Assembly: GCF_910589235.1 (NCBI RefSeq)
Contig: NC_060962.1
Span: 3,908,732 to 3,972,731, forward strand
From: Vespa crabro
Taxonomy: Eukaryota; Arthropoda; Insecta; Hymenoptera; Vespidae
Direction of reading: 5' to 3'
Length of the DNA stretch: 64,000 nt
Each line of letters begins with the position of its first letter. Positions within the stretch are counted from its first letter, which is position 1. Positions 31,561-43,760 of this stretch are shown one piece after another. A program made the translations under genes and the position numbers. A model generated the notes under the pieces. The model saw only the letters and a list, made by a program, of their open reading frames with translations. It was not told the origin of the DNA and ran no database searches.

Positions 31561-33420
31561 GCTGTAGAAATATCCCGAGAATGAATGAATTATACAATTA
31601 AGGTTCTTTCTTTCTGAAAAATGGTCTAATTTAGTTTGCTAACTTCGTTGATTTCACTTTTTCATGCATTTCACATTTTGAACGTTTCATTATTTTAAAT
31701 ATTTGTAATTTATTCTCTTTGAAGAATTTCCTTTATTCTTTTTTCTTGTTATTCATTAATGCTTAATAATACAAAACTCATTAAGTATTTTGCTCAATAA
31801 AAAAATCATGTAATTAAAAGTTAATATTATTATGTTCAATAATTTGTAAGGAAAACGAGCATTGATTTGTAACGAAGAAAGAAAATTATCTTACGACTCT
31901 CTTGAATGATAGGAAATAAGAAAGTAATTCCTCTCCGTTCCTTTTTCTTTTTTACTTCTCTTTTTTTTTTCTTCTTCTTTTCTTTTTCATTCATACTCTT
32001 TCCCATTGAATCTTCAATAGATCCAACAGGATCGCAATCGAAGCGTTTTCCTGTCTAATCAGATATAAATCGCCGTGGAAGTTATCGTGGTTCCTCCCTT
32101 TCTCTTTTCATTGCTGACTTGCACGGGGAGAACGTGAGACGGTGAAATCCGTTTACCGATAATTAAGATCTAGCGGATTCACTCGGGGACGATACGAATC
32201 GCCATAGGAGAATAGTTGGAAGCTATAATGTTGCTATGGAAATACGATGTGCATCTACAAAGTAGAAACACAAACGAACAAATATTATTCTATTCTTGAA
32301 ATTATAATACAATTTATTAATTATCTCTGTTAAATAATGAATGTTAAATTAAAGATAATTTTAAATTACATATTAAAAAGTGAGAGAAATTGATTTTGAA
32401 AAAGGAAAAGGATTGAGAAAGAAAAGCACGATATAAAGCAAAGGATGATTAATAACAAATCTTATCTGAAATACAGATAAATATTTTTTTAAAAGACACG
32501 CTAGTATAGATAATTCTTGATAATCCTTGATATGAAACAAAAACCAATATGACTGTGTCTTCACTGTACATCATATTTCTATTTTCACTGAATCAATTTC
32601 CGTATAGAAAAATATCATGAGAATAGCATTGGAAAATCTTTCTCAACTACAGTATTTCGACCCGTCGACCGAGATGTCCACGGACTGGAAAATCATCGAT
32701 TCGTTTCTATGTAACTCCCGCTTCGATCAAAGGGGTGGCCTCCGAACGATGCTTTATTGCAAGAGAAAAGTTTAAATATAAGTTAATGACCAACGCATCG
32801 TCGTTTTCCTTGCGGTTATGCAACATGTCATATACGGTATATTATTGACATACGTAGGAAGTTCTTTTGTCAAAAAAGATAATCGAAAAAGAAAAAAAGT
32901 AGTTCATTGATTCTATCAGATAATAGAATTTATTTATATACGACATTTCGCAACAAAAAAAAAAGTTGCATTCAAATAAGAATATTCATGAATTTCATAA
33001 TTGATCTTATCAATATTTTGCGTCGATTACTTATTATTGTTTTTATAATTATACAAATATCAACACTAATGCGTTAAAAGTTTGATGTTTCTCAAATATT
33101 ACAATTAAAACTGATTTTAAATGAACGCAGTAATCTAAATGGTGAAGCTGCAAGAATCGTCAGTTTGTGCTATGGCAAACTAACAAGTATGTCTTGATCT
33201 AACACCGTATAATACTTAGTTAAGAGATAATTGCGGTTTACAGACAATTAAGACTACCAAAAAGTACATCTCATCTCAAACATTTAATTCTTCGAGAATA
33301 ATCTATTTGCATGCTCCCTGAGGAAAATCTTTTTTCATTTATAAAATTAACGAACTTTTTTGAAGAAAATGATTTTTTACTAAATTATTAAAATATTTAT
33401 ATAATCTAATTTAAAAAAAA
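31561..33420. other. AT-rich spacer with balanced patches
   Basis: T-rich tract at 31940-31990. Balanced patches lie at 32020-32220 and 32640-32830. The rest is AT-rich. An octamer ATTTGCAT occurs near 33306. No gene was supported. Confidence 0.6.
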
Positions 33421-34140
33421 TTTTTTAAATTTTTGTATGATTAAGACAAACAACAGACGCTTTTTTTGAGAATCTTTCCTCTCTATATAAAAAATAATAT
33501 CTATATTTGGTCCAAGTAAAAAAAAAATATTAAAAAAAAAAAACAAAAAGAAAAAAAGAGAGAGAAAGAAAAACGTTGTAATCATCGGAAGGAGGTAATT
33601 TCCTACTGACGAAGTGTGAGATAACATTTGGAAAAAAAGTTGCGCTGGTTGTATCAGAGTAATGAGATTCACGAAACATCGCGTGTCGTATTTAACTTTA
33701 ACAAAAAAAAGTTTCTTTATAAATACGCCCCCTGTCAAAAAGTTTGGAGTACTCTATAGACGAGCCTCGAGATACGTTGAAGTTTCGCTTGGAAAAATTT
33801 TTATCTCTGTACATTTTTCAAATTAATTATCCTTAAGAAAGATTAGTTTTCCTCATTATAGTAAGTTTATCTTTTTTTTTTTGGAACAGTTATGATCTTT
33901 TTTTCTATCTTTCTTTCTTTCTTTCTTTTTGAAATTTCTATGTAATTAAATTAAGCATTTCTGTGTACTTGAAGTAAACAATAAAAAAAGAAAGAAAATG
34001 AAAAAAGTTTTATTATTTTTATAACAACTCGTTATTAATTACGAGTGTAATTTAACATTCGTATGAAAACATAAATTAACGTATTATTTTTCTGAAAAAT
34101 TATCCCTTAATAAGTATTTGACAAGGCTCGTATTTATCGA
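33421..34140. other. A/T-run-rich spacer
   Basis: A-rich tract 33519-33572 and T-rich tracts at 33871-33930. A CCCCCTGTCAAAAAGTTTGG word at 33728-33747 is discussed as a possible Tc1-type end. No gene. Confidence 0.55.
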
Positions 34141-34143
34141 TAG

Positions 34144-34217
34144 TAAAAAAAAAAAAAAAAAAGAAAAAAGAAAAAAGAAAAACGAAAAACGAAAAAAGAA
34201 AAGAGAAAAAGAAAAAA
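34144..34217 (+). repeat. Poly-A with degenerate (GAAAAAA)n repeat
   Basis: An A run of about 17 nt followed by GAAAAAA/CGAAAAA units with a period near 7 bp. Confidence 0.9.
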
Positions 34218-34577
34218 ACTCAACGGATTCGGAGAAATCAATAGTTTCCACGAGTAAAATGCCGCGTGGGACGCATCTAACGCCTCGTTGAACTCTACAC
34301 GGCGATTCCGCAATAGGGATCCTATTCGACGTCGTTTTCGTTGTAGGAGAAGATCGAGTTCGTAGCGTAATCGGAATGACACCGACCGAGTTTCATGTTG
34401 CGGCAAAAGCGTTCTCGGACGAAACGTTACGACCGCGAACACGATATTTGACTGAAAAAAGTGAAGGACACTTTGAACTTATCATCATTTTCTCTCGTTA
34501 TTTTAAAAAGAAAACTTTTATCCACTTTTAATCTCCGCGAATAACGTATACCTTCATATATTATGTATGTATTATCA

Positions 34578-34579
<2 letters not shown>
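34218..34579. other. Balanced island then AT-rich sequence
   Basis: 34230-34450 is CpG-containing and open on the minus strand as part of a 102-codon frame (34442-34134). Its C-terminal half is Phe-rich from the poly-A tract. Unrecognised. Confidence 0.35.

Positions 34580-34619
<40 letters not shown>
34580..34619. repeat. (TA)n microsatellite
   Basis: About 38 bp of uninterrupted TA. Confidence 0.96.
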
Positions 34620-34621
<2 letters not shown>

Positions 34622-35810
34622 CATCTCACATGATACATACAATAATTACATTAGAAATGTACTTACGTGCTTAGAAAATCATACCTAGTATAGTATATTA
34701 CTTGTGTATAATATATGTATTATACATCTACGTGATAGTTGGTAGAAGGGAAGGGAAGATATCACGTTGGTACTTACGTACATTTCATCTCGCGGGAAAC
34801 TTCGATGTATACGATCACGTACAAGTATGTATTATACGTTATACGTACAAAAGACAAAGAAAAAGAAAAAAAGAAAGATAAAAAGAAAAAAAAATAGGAA
34901 AGATGATGAAATGAAAAGTAGACGAACCACTGAAGCTTTTATAATTTAGACGATAGTCGAGTATCTCATCTTCAAACACGTTTGAAAAGGAATACGGCAA
35001 CAGTTAATTACCATTCCGTGTTCATTGTAAAAATGGAAGAGAAAAAGGAAAGAAAAAGTTAAAGTAAAAAAAAAAAAAAAAAAAGAAAGAAAAAAGAAAA
35101 AAAAAGAAAAGAAAAGAGGAACGTTGAAGCGTTATCACGTAACGAGTAAAATTTTCTACGGCGTTTCTCGATTTATCGGATAAGTGACCATTTCCGGTAG
35201 GGAAGAGAGACTAGAAAGACAGAAAAGACGAATCGATTAAATCTGCTTCCCATTCGTGGTATGGGTTTCGAAAGCCCTTCCCAACGCCGGCATTCTCCCT
35301 TCGTTAGGGAATTTTCTCGCTAATGGTTCTTTCACCACTGGTTGCTATGCACTCCAGGTGTGATTCGATTTCACGCACTATTTAGATCGAAATAAAAGCA
35401 GAAACGTATTCGTAGACCGATCGAAGGAGTCGTTAGTTTTAAGAGTTCGAATTAGCTTGAATATCGTTTGATTCCATTTAAAAAGAGTATTAGTACTCTT
35501 CAGATGTGATTTCAATGTAGTCACTTCATATCTCAAATATCGGCCGATTACGAGAATAAAACTTTCGCTTATTCGAATCGAAAGACAGAACATTTTCTTG
35601 ACTTCTTTGTTCTTTCAAATATTTCTTTTTTTCTTTTTTCTTTTTTTTTTTGTACGAATTTGTTAGAAAGGAAAGTGAAAGAAAAAAAAAAGAAAATTTA
35701 CTATCAACTACGTATAACGTATCTTGAAGTTCTTGGAAAAGTCAGAGTGAAGTATACTTTCATATTGTGGCATAAACAAGAATATCGATGTTCTCATCTC
35801 TAATCCTCCC
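34620..35810. other. Mixed spacer
   Basis: A-rich purine tracts 34850-34900 and 35036-35120. Balanced patch 35130-35370 and T-rich tract 35620-35652. A 17-bp word shared with 45756-45772 lies at 35766-35782. No gene was recognised. Confidence 0.5.
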
Positions 35811-35817
35811 CCTATAA

Positions 35818-35818
<1 letters not shown>

Positions 35819-35854
<36 letters not shown>

Positions 35855-35877
35855 TATGCTTATATATACATATATCT
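35819..35877. repeat. (TA)n with ACAT/GCTT interruptions
   Basis: TA run of about 28 bp, then TACATATATATGCTTATATA. The flanking GCATATATA and TATATATGC words make it partly palindromic. Confidence 0.92.
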
Positions 35878-35919
35878 ATGTATCCATGTATATCGTAGTA
35901 GGTAAAGTAGGTGCAGTAC

Positions 35920-36240
35920 ATGCGCGCGCATTAAGAGGAAGGAGAAAGAGTCAGGTGAAATATAATTGCTCCGGGCTCGTTACGAAAATTAGAGCAGCGC
36001 GTTAATTTATTTCGACGAATTGGTCGAGCTCCGAAGTCTGTTCTCGAGGTAGCTATGCGAAATGAGGCACAATTTGGATAACGAATTTCCGCAGGCACTC
36101 TATCGAACCGTCTACCGCGAGACGCGAAACGATCCAAATCGAGAAAATCCGTACGTTTGAGCATGCAGAGAACTCGCTTCCGATAAATTAGACGATTTCC
36201 TCTTTGCACAATGCCCGTTACCATTCTCAATCATTTCTCC
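35920..36240. other. Balanced island with unrecognised minus-strand ORF
   Basis: About 320 bp of CpG-containing, repeat-free sequence. The minus strand is open for 99 codons (36230-35931), giving a basic, Arg-rich peptide. No motif, acceptor or donor convincingly supports it. Among the open frames it is one of the least contaminated by simple repeats. Confidence 0.25.
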
Positions 36241-36745
36241 ATCGAAAAAGAGTAAATTGAAAATTAACCTTCACGAACGATACGACCGTTCTACGCATTT
36301 ATTTTCACCCGAATGATTTCCTTCGATATCTTTACTCTCTGTATATATGGTCTAATTTAAAATTGTAATATTTCAGATATCGCATTAAATTACAAAAGAT
36401 AAAGTTCTATATAAAGTAAATGAAATAATATTTTGAATAACCATATACATAAATTGAAAATTTACGGAATTAAACGTAGTCTTATCTTTATAAGATGGAG
36501 AAAGTCTGATTAGAATTTAAATAAAAAAAAATATAGAATATGAAAATATGTTTCATTCAAACGAAATTGTAACTTCTTTCTTCGTTGTTTCATAATGGAG
36601 AATGAAATATTAAAAGAAAACAACGAATGGAAAAACACTGGAAGAGAAAGAAATATAAACTCTTTTTTTGGATTTACTATGGTTATTCGTCCAAAAAATT
36701 TAGAAATATAAATATTCGAGGTAATAATATTACGTAATCATGCGT
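36241..36745. other. AT-rich spacer
   Basis: No gene recognised. Confidence 0.6.
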
Positions 36746-36777
36746 GGAGAAAGAAAGAGAGTGAGAGAAAGAGAGAA

Positions 36778-36836
<59 letters not shown>

Positions 36837-36840
36837 AAAA
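36746..36840 (+). repeat. GA microsatellite
   Basis: GAAAGAAAGAGAG units, then a pure GA run at about 36786-36831, ending GGGAGAAAAA. Confidence 0.95.
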
Positions 36841-38035
36841 ATAATGGCCAAATCCTGGACGAAAAATAGTTTGAACGAAACAAAGGAACGAATAATAACA
36901 ATAACGAATAAAGAATTTTAGTATCACGTTTCTAAAATAATACCGCAAACCTTTCGTTCCATTTATACAAATATTCCTTGCGCTTCACAAATATACAAAG
37001 ATATTGAGTTTCTTTATTTGTTTATACATTTGTAAAACAAATAAAAAAAATATAGAGAGAAACAACATGAAATATACATCCCCTATCATATCAATTTTAT
37101 CTTTTAGAGACCGTAACTCTTCTTTTAAACAAAAACTACGTGAGTAATAAAAATTAATGACACCGAGGGAAATCTAAAGTATTGATTATGTACAATGTCA
37201 AGTAGATTCAAGGGACTCTAATATTAATGAAATCTTTAACTTTCAATGAAATTAAAGAAACAAAAATGACCGTATTTCCTAATTGATTAATATAGAATTA
37301 AAAAGAATACAAGCAAAATAAAATATATATTAATAAAAGTCGTTAATTAAAAAATAGAAAAATTCATTACTTATAATTATTATTTCAACGAATCAATCCT
37401 TGTTAATTTACGCGCTATTAAGTAATCATTAATTACCTATTCATTACTCTCGATTCTCGAGTTGAAAATGAAAAGAAAAAAAAAAAAAAAGAAGAAAGAA
37501 ATGAAGTTATTGTTTCTTTGAAAACAATGCCATAGAAAAAAGTTTGCATTTTAGTTTGAAGAAACGTTCAAGCTATCGATACAAGAATCATCAATTCGGT
37601 GGATTCGTTGGTTGGTAGTAGACTAGAAGGATATACAGGTCAATCTGCACGCTCGAGTAATTTTCCGGGGCGATTATACTGCTCGCCACGCGTTCCACAC
37701 AAGAACTTTTAGAATCCTAGAGAGTATATCTTCTCGAAGATTCGGAGAATGTACCAGAGCTTAATTACTTATCCCTTATATATATATATATATATTTACA
37801 TAGGATGAATAGTGTTAAGAGAAATGGTAATCGAATTAGCGATTACTAGCTATGTTTATCGTCATATTAATTTATCGATTAATTATACGATACGATAATT
37901 ATTCGAGTAATTTCTAACCAGAATTAATGTACACTTAAATTTGTATACAATCGATATTTACATAAGAATAATAATAAAACTGATTAAAATTCTTCCTATA
38001 ATCGATTTGATAGATTAAGGATATATATATATATG
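36841..38035. other. AT-rich spacer
   Basis: Mostly AT-rich. A balanced patch lies at 37570-37770 and a short TA run at about 37776-37794. No gene. Confidence 0.6.
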
Positions 38036-38066
38036 AAGAAAAAAAAAAAAAAAAAAAGAAAGAAAT
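38036..38066 (+). repeat. Poly-A tract
   Basis: GAAGAAAAAAAAAAAAAAAA followed by AGAAAGAAAT. Confidence 0.9.
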
Positions 38067-38740
38067 ATCGAAAAGGCATATGCTGATACATATACGTATA
38101 TATGCATGAGTAAACGTATGATTAACATTACACGTTATTTTATCTACGAATTTGAATTCTTTTCTTGAGGGGCTTCAATCGAATGGAAATTTGTAGCTCG
38201 TTGAAAAAGAAATCGTTTTAGATCTTTATCCTCTTTTTCCTTTTTTCTTTTTTTGTTTTTTTTTTGTGTTTTTACTCTTTCTTTCTTTGTTTTCCTTCCA
38301 TCAAGTCGCTTAGTCGTCAAAAACAATGAACGTAATCGACGTGCGAACAATACAGTTCTGGATGGATCGTTCGTGTGATATCGAGAAAATTAGAGGCTAG
38401 AAACCGGATGGAAAAACTATCCCACATAGAATGCGAATTCTACTTCGGATTCGTCTTCGTTTCTCTTTCTTTCTTTTTTTTTGTTCTTCTCTTCTTTTTC
38501 TTTTTTTTTTTTTTTCTTTGCTTTCTTTTTCTTTCCTTTTTTCAAACCTTCTTCATTATTCGCCAGTTGGCTCGGAGGCTTTTGTGTCGACGCGGACGGA
38601 AGAATGGCCTACTTACCCGTAAACGCGTTCACTCTCGCTTATATACGGAATCATAGAGCGTGATGTAATCGATATCACTTTGTCGGCGTTGCTCGTATCG
38701 TTTTAAATCGATGATCGATGGATTACAACGAGAGAAGCCA
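38067..38740. other. Mixed spacer
   Basis: T-rich tracts at 38230-38290 and 38460-38545. Balanced patches 38290-38460 and 38560-38730. No supported gene. Confidence 0.5.
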
Positions 38741-38985
38741 TTTCTGCGCGAATATATACATATATATAGTTCGATATGGATCAAGAAACAAATTTAAAAA
38801 ATATTTATTATTAATTATTATTATGACTTTTAATATTTCGATAAGATACTGTATATTATTTCATCATTATAGAGAGTTATATCAAATTCTATCTTTGGTA
38901 TGAATAACACTGCAACCATCGAAACACTCTCAATGTAACTAGTTTCAAATTTCTTGTAATACAATTATTGAAATCATTAATATAA

Positions 38986-39014
38986 TATATAATAATGATA
39001 ATCATTATTATATA
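38986..39014. repeat. Perfect palindrome, 14-bp arms
   Basis: TATATAATAATGAT, a central A at 39000, and ATCATTATTATATA. No mismatch over 29 bp. Confidence 0.85.
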
Positions 39015-40028
39015 ATAGTATATATATACATATTGAAACACTTAATTGTGCTTGTTTATTATTATAAAATTACATAAAATATTATAGGATACAAATGCGA
39101 TAAAAATAATAATTTTAGGACATAATGTACGTAACTTTGCATAGAACTATTTAACGAGAATAATATTTGGAAATTTTAAGTCAAGCTCGAAGTGTCTTAG
39201 ACTCTTATTCAAATAGGTTTTTCTTTGAGATCGATCGAAAAGCCGGCCTTCTCTCAGTGGCACCGTATAACTTAGATAACATACAACTTAGACAACGTAC
39301 AACTTAAGCAACGTTCGAGAACCTTGTTGCAAAGGTTTACACCTGTGCTTTTGTTACTCTTTCTCTAGCAAGTAACTTGCGAGTAGAGTAAAATTATGGC
39401 TGAAAGGGCCATATACCGTGCACGAACTATCTACCTATTTTTCTCTCGTTAAGTGTATCTCGTCGTCTGAAGCCAAGCTGTATTTGAAATTTCTTTGAAA
39501 AGGAAAAGTTTGTCGGACGAAATCGAAAAAGACAAAGGATCATTTCACGTGATAAAAAAATTACAAATCAATAATATACATATATATATATATTTATATT
39601 AAAAAATATTTTGTTATAAATTTTAAATACGAAAGTGTCGTTTATAATTCTCTTAACCAAAAAAATTCTCAAACGGTAAAAGAACATTTTTTTTACCTCT
39701 CCTTGAATTTTATTCCAAATCATTATTTAATAGTCGTTTATTATAACAAGAATAAAGAAATATAACAATTGAGTGAATTTCATTATTAATCTTAATTGAT
39801 TAATAAAAGACTCAATGTAAATTTGTTTTATCAAATGGATAAAGGCCAACGAATACAAAGACTTATAATATATTTACTATAAAGATTAGAAATAATTGAG
39901 TATTTTCATTAATATTCCTTCGACGAGGAAACGCAAACAATTTAATATAAAATGACGTTTCTTGCGAATTACTAAAAGAGGATTGGTAAAAAGACGAAAT
40001 CGAATCATCGCAATTTAATCTCGATCAG

Positions 40029-40030
<2 letters not shown>
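39015..40030. other. AT-rich spacer
   Basis: A balanced patch at 39170-39560 contains a short direct repeat (ACATACAACTTAGA / ACGTACAACTTAAG near 39280-39305). No gene was recognised. Confidence 0.55.

Positions 40031-40073
<43 letters not shown>
40031..40073 (+). repeat. (TC)n microsatellite
   Basis: Uninterrupted CT run of about 40 bp, with CT-rich and TATC sequence to 40113. Confidence 0.96.
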
Positions 40074-40074
<1 letters not shown>

Positions 40075-40256
40075 ACTTCCTCTCTGTCTTTCTCTTTCTA
40101 TCTCTATCTATCTAACGAGAAGCATTCTCAGCTAGCTGGATTGCACTGGATGCCGTCCTGGCCTGACTAAGTTGCCGACATGGACGGTCCACGAATAAAT
40201 TGGCAAAGTTCTCCTATAATATTTCACGAGGTAGCGCGCGCAAAGCTTTCCGGAGT

Positions 40257-40335
40257 AAGAGAGAGAGAGAGAGAGACAGAGCGAGAGAAGGAGAAAGAGA
40301 TAGAGATAGAGATAGAGATAGAGGTAGAGATAGAA
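40257..40335 (+). repeat. (GA)n and (GATAGA)n repeats
   Basis: GA run 40259-40276, degenerate purine link, then about six GATAGA hexanucleotides at 40299-40334. Confidence 0.94.
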
Positions 40336-40408
40336 TGAATGAAAGCACGGGGTGGACTCGGTTGGACTCATTTCGCAATTGCATTGTTTCCACGTATATG
40401 AGAGAGAC

Positions 40409-40423
40409 AGAGAAAGAGGGAGG

Positions 40424-40457
<34 letters not shown>
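40409..40457 (+). repeat. GA microsatellite
   Basis: GAAAGAGGGAGGGAGGGAGA leads into a pure AG run at about 40429-40457. Confidence 0.95.
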
Positions 40458-40460
<3 letters not shown>

Positions 40461-40685
40461 GAACTTTTGTCCACGACATCGTTAAAATCGTTAAGAGAAC
40501 TCGGAGCAATGGTCGCCAGCATAGTGTGGTAAAGGTGGCTCGTTAAATGAGACCACGACTGAGAACGAGTTATCGATAATTTTACTTATCCGCCTGGGAA
40601 AAGTTGTTTCGCGGAAGCGTCGATGCCTGCCGATTATCGGACGACATTCGAACTATCCCATGAGATTTCATAACGAAGATATTAA
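40458..40685. other. Balanced spacer between opposed GA and CT arrays
   Basis: About 230 bp of CpG-containing sequence, unrecognised. Confidence 0.4.
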
Positions 40686-40690
40686 CTCTT

Positions 40691-40730
<40 letters not shown>

Positions 40731-40746
40731 CTCGCTTTCTCACTCG
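40686..40746 (+). repeat. CT microsatellite
   Basis: CT run of about 40 bp followed by TCGCTCTCGCTTTCTCACTC variants. Confidence 0.95.
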
Positions 40747-40863
40747 CTCTCTGTCATTCTTTCTAATTCTTTTCTATAGTACTTGCGACGTTTCAAGGGC
40801 TGAAAAAAAGATAAGGACGAAATGATTTTGATTTTTCTTTCATGAGAAATACATGCATTCACC

Positions 40864-40898
40864 CACACACATATGTGTGCGTGCATGCACACATATGT
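40864..40898. repeat. Alternating purine-pyrimidine palindrome
   Basis: ACATATGTGTGC at 40869-40880 and its exact reverse complement at 40887-40898, separated by GTGCAT. The whole 35-nt segment alternates purine and pyrimidine without a break, which favours both cruciform and Z-DNA. Confidence 0.88.
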
Positions 40899-43230
40899 TA
40901 TATTATTCTTAAGATCTTCTGTTTAAAATCGTTAAATTATTATGTTATTCGATATGATTTTAATGAGAAAAAATATCGGGAAAAAAGTATAAAAGGACTG
41001 AGAACAGGAAATTAATGGAGATAAGCTTGGCTGATGATGCGTGAAATATAAAAAGTGAAAGAAAGAAAGGGGTATTATTAACGAAGGGAAAAAATATTAT
41101 ACATAAAGAACAGGAAGTCCATTTAAGTAGTTACTATAGGCCGATGAGCGTTGATATATATCCTACTTTCCATTCTCTTGTTCGTGACAAAGCAAAGAAA
41201 TATGAAAAATATGAATGATAGAAAGAAAAACGAAAATATAAGGAAAAGAGGAAAGGAACTGTAAGAGATCACTAACTTGTCGACTATAAAACGTAAACAA
41301 ACTCATCAAGTAGGAAAAAGAAATCCTTGAGAAAATAGAAAGAAAGAGAAAGGATGATATAACACAATAGCGGATATAAAAAGTGATAAAAAAAAAAAAA
41401 AAAAAAAAAGAAAAATGAAAAATGATATTTCAAATATTTTTTCCTTTTTTTTCCATAAAGAATAGAATATTAAAAACGGAAGTGGACGGAATACTTGTTA
41501 CAGGAATAAAGTCGTGTACCTATTAAAAATAAAATAACGCAAAGAGTTATTATTAGAAAAAAGAAAAAAAAAGGAAAATCAATTAAGCAAAACGGTATAT
41601 ACCAAAGGAAAAATAGAAAAATCGATTGTTTTGCAGTCCTATATATACTATAAAAGTAAAAAATAAAAAAAGGGTGAATTCCGTTCGATAAACAATCTTC
41701 TCTAGAAAAGAAGAACAAGACCTGAATGAATAGTTAAACGAACGAGAAAGTTTTATTTATATATAATCGAAAGCGTTAATGTCTAAATAATCTTGTTAGG
41801 ATATAACACACGTAAAATGATTTGTCTTAACGTGAAATTCTCTATATACGTTATTTGGATTAAAACAAGAACCGATAGTAACAGCACGTGCACAAACGAG
41901 CAAACTGGCGTTTAACTGTCGCACGAGGGTAAGCTAAGCGAACATTATCTTTCAAAACGTTTACGTAACTACCGACACAGAGATTAGAAATAGACGTAAG
42001 AGCTTCGAAAAGTCACGTCTAACAGAAAGAGCATCTAATTGCGAATTCTACAATACATTTCTTTCGAGTTTACATTGAATACAATATATATATATATATA
42101 TATACGTGATACATATTATTAAAAACATGCAATTCTCTTTTAATAAAAAAAAAAGCCTCGCAAATTATGATTCAATATGGAAATATTAAAAATTTTGTTT
42201 AAAAGGAAAAGAAAAAAGAGAAGAAAGAACAAAAAATTTACGTCATTCCAAATTATTCTATTCATTCGATTATTTATCAAATTTTTTCAATGTAATTATT
42301 GAAAATTGAAAAACTATTTAAATATTATTTACTTTATACTTTGTATAATATAAATATATATATATATAATTTATTATACAAAATTTATTATATTTAAAAA
42401 TAATTGATTAAATATAGTGAAGTATATTAAGGTATAAAAGTTTTGAAGTTGATATCGTTGTTATTAAATAATGACTATAAAGAAATAATTTAGACATTTA
42501 ACAGTTTCAATTTGAACGAAACAGCTTCGCCGTACTAACGGGAATGTCAAGGGAGGAAATATGTCATTTACCGGTAACGATCGTTTCGCTCCCTAGAAAA
42601 GGATACTTTAGCGGAAAACCTTGTCGCATAAGCTTCTTACGAAAGTTTCAGAACGGTGGATTAAAGATAACGAGTGAGTGAGAAGAAGGAAGACTAGGGA
42701 ATGGGAAACACGAGGAAAAAAGAGAAAAAAAAGAGGAAGAAGAAGAAGAAGAAGAAAAGGGGCTCAGTTTTCGGATCCCAATTCGAAGAGAAGGAACTTC
42801 ATTATTAAGCTAGCGAGGAAAATGTTCGCGAAAAGAGTCAATGTCGTATCAGAAATCTTCATTCTCGATCAGGATCGTCTTTGGGAATTGAAAACATTGT
42901 AAATCTTATCGAGTGATCGTCAATGTTAGAAACTATTCAAATTTCATAAAAATTCAAAAGCTTTTCCACGTATTCATATACTATTATATATAAAAACAAT
43001 ATTTATTCTTTATATAAAATAATACCTTTAAGACATATCGTATATTTAATATTCATTAATGGTTAGATTTATAAAAAAAAAATATTCTTATTTAGACATT
43101 CTACAAGTTACTATATACATAATATTCAAAAGTTTGTTTGCCTAATAGATAACATATTTGCACTCGTTAAAAGATTATAAAGAAGTTTAATAAAATAGCA
43201 TTTGTTCAATTCTCATGAAAGAAACGGTAA
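40899..43230. other. AT-rich, A-run-rich spacer
   Basis: Includes a poly-A tract at about 41391-41410, A-rich tracts 41555-41575, a TA run 42084-42104, a balanced patch 41850-42060 and 42500-42720, and an A/G-rich tract 42681-42760. No gene was recognised. Confidence 0.55.
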
Positions 43231-43448
43231 TATAAGAACAAATAGAATCGAATAGAACCAAATAAGGTCGAATATGAACGAAGAGGGTCAAATTGGATTG
43301 AATAGGATCCATCAGAATCAAATAAGGACTCATAGAATCGAACAGAACTCAACAGGACAGAATAGGACCAAATATAATCAAATAGGATAGAATAGGACTA
43401 AATAGAATCGAATCGGGTTGAATATAATCGAATTGAGTCGAATATGAC
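43231..43448 (+). repeat. 10-bp tandem repeat array, left arm (about 22 units)
   Basis: A strict 10-bp period with consensus AATAGGATCG and variants such as AATAGAATCG, AATAGGACCA and AATATAATCG. Almost every unit starts AAT or AAC. It is the upstream arm of a large inverted repeat; the partner is at 43539-43760. Confidence 0.93.
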
Positions 43449-43538
43449 AAAGAAAAAACATATTTATACTATTATTAATATCCAGTGCTTTTATTTAGAT
43501 ATTATTAGTTTTTTATTCGATAATTTGTATACTTTATA
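43449..43538. other. Spacer between inverted decamer arrays
   Basis: 90 bp of AT-rich sequence with no decamer units. It would form the loop of the hairpin. Confidence 0.8.
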
Positions 43539-43760
43539 GTCCTATTCTGTTCTATTTGGTCCTATTTGGTCTTATTCGATCCTATTTTATCTTATTTGAT
43601 CCTATTCGATACTATTTGATCCAGTTCGATCCTATTCAGTCCCATTTTGTCCCGTTTGATTTTATTCAATCCTATTCGATCCTATTCGATCCTATTCGGT
43701 CCTATTCGATCTTATTCAAACTTGATCGATACTATTTGATCATGTTTGATTCTATTCATG
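43539..43760 (-). repeat. 10-bp tandem repeat array, right arm (about 22 units)
   Basis: Plus-strand units follow the consensus CGATCCTATT, exactly the reverse complement of the left-arm consensus, again in a strict 10-bp period. The block 43670-43710 has the best conserved units. A plus-strand frame across it reads a 10-residue FDPIRSYSIL-type repeat, an arithmetical consequence of three decamers making 30 bp, and is not taken as coding. Confidence 0.93.
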
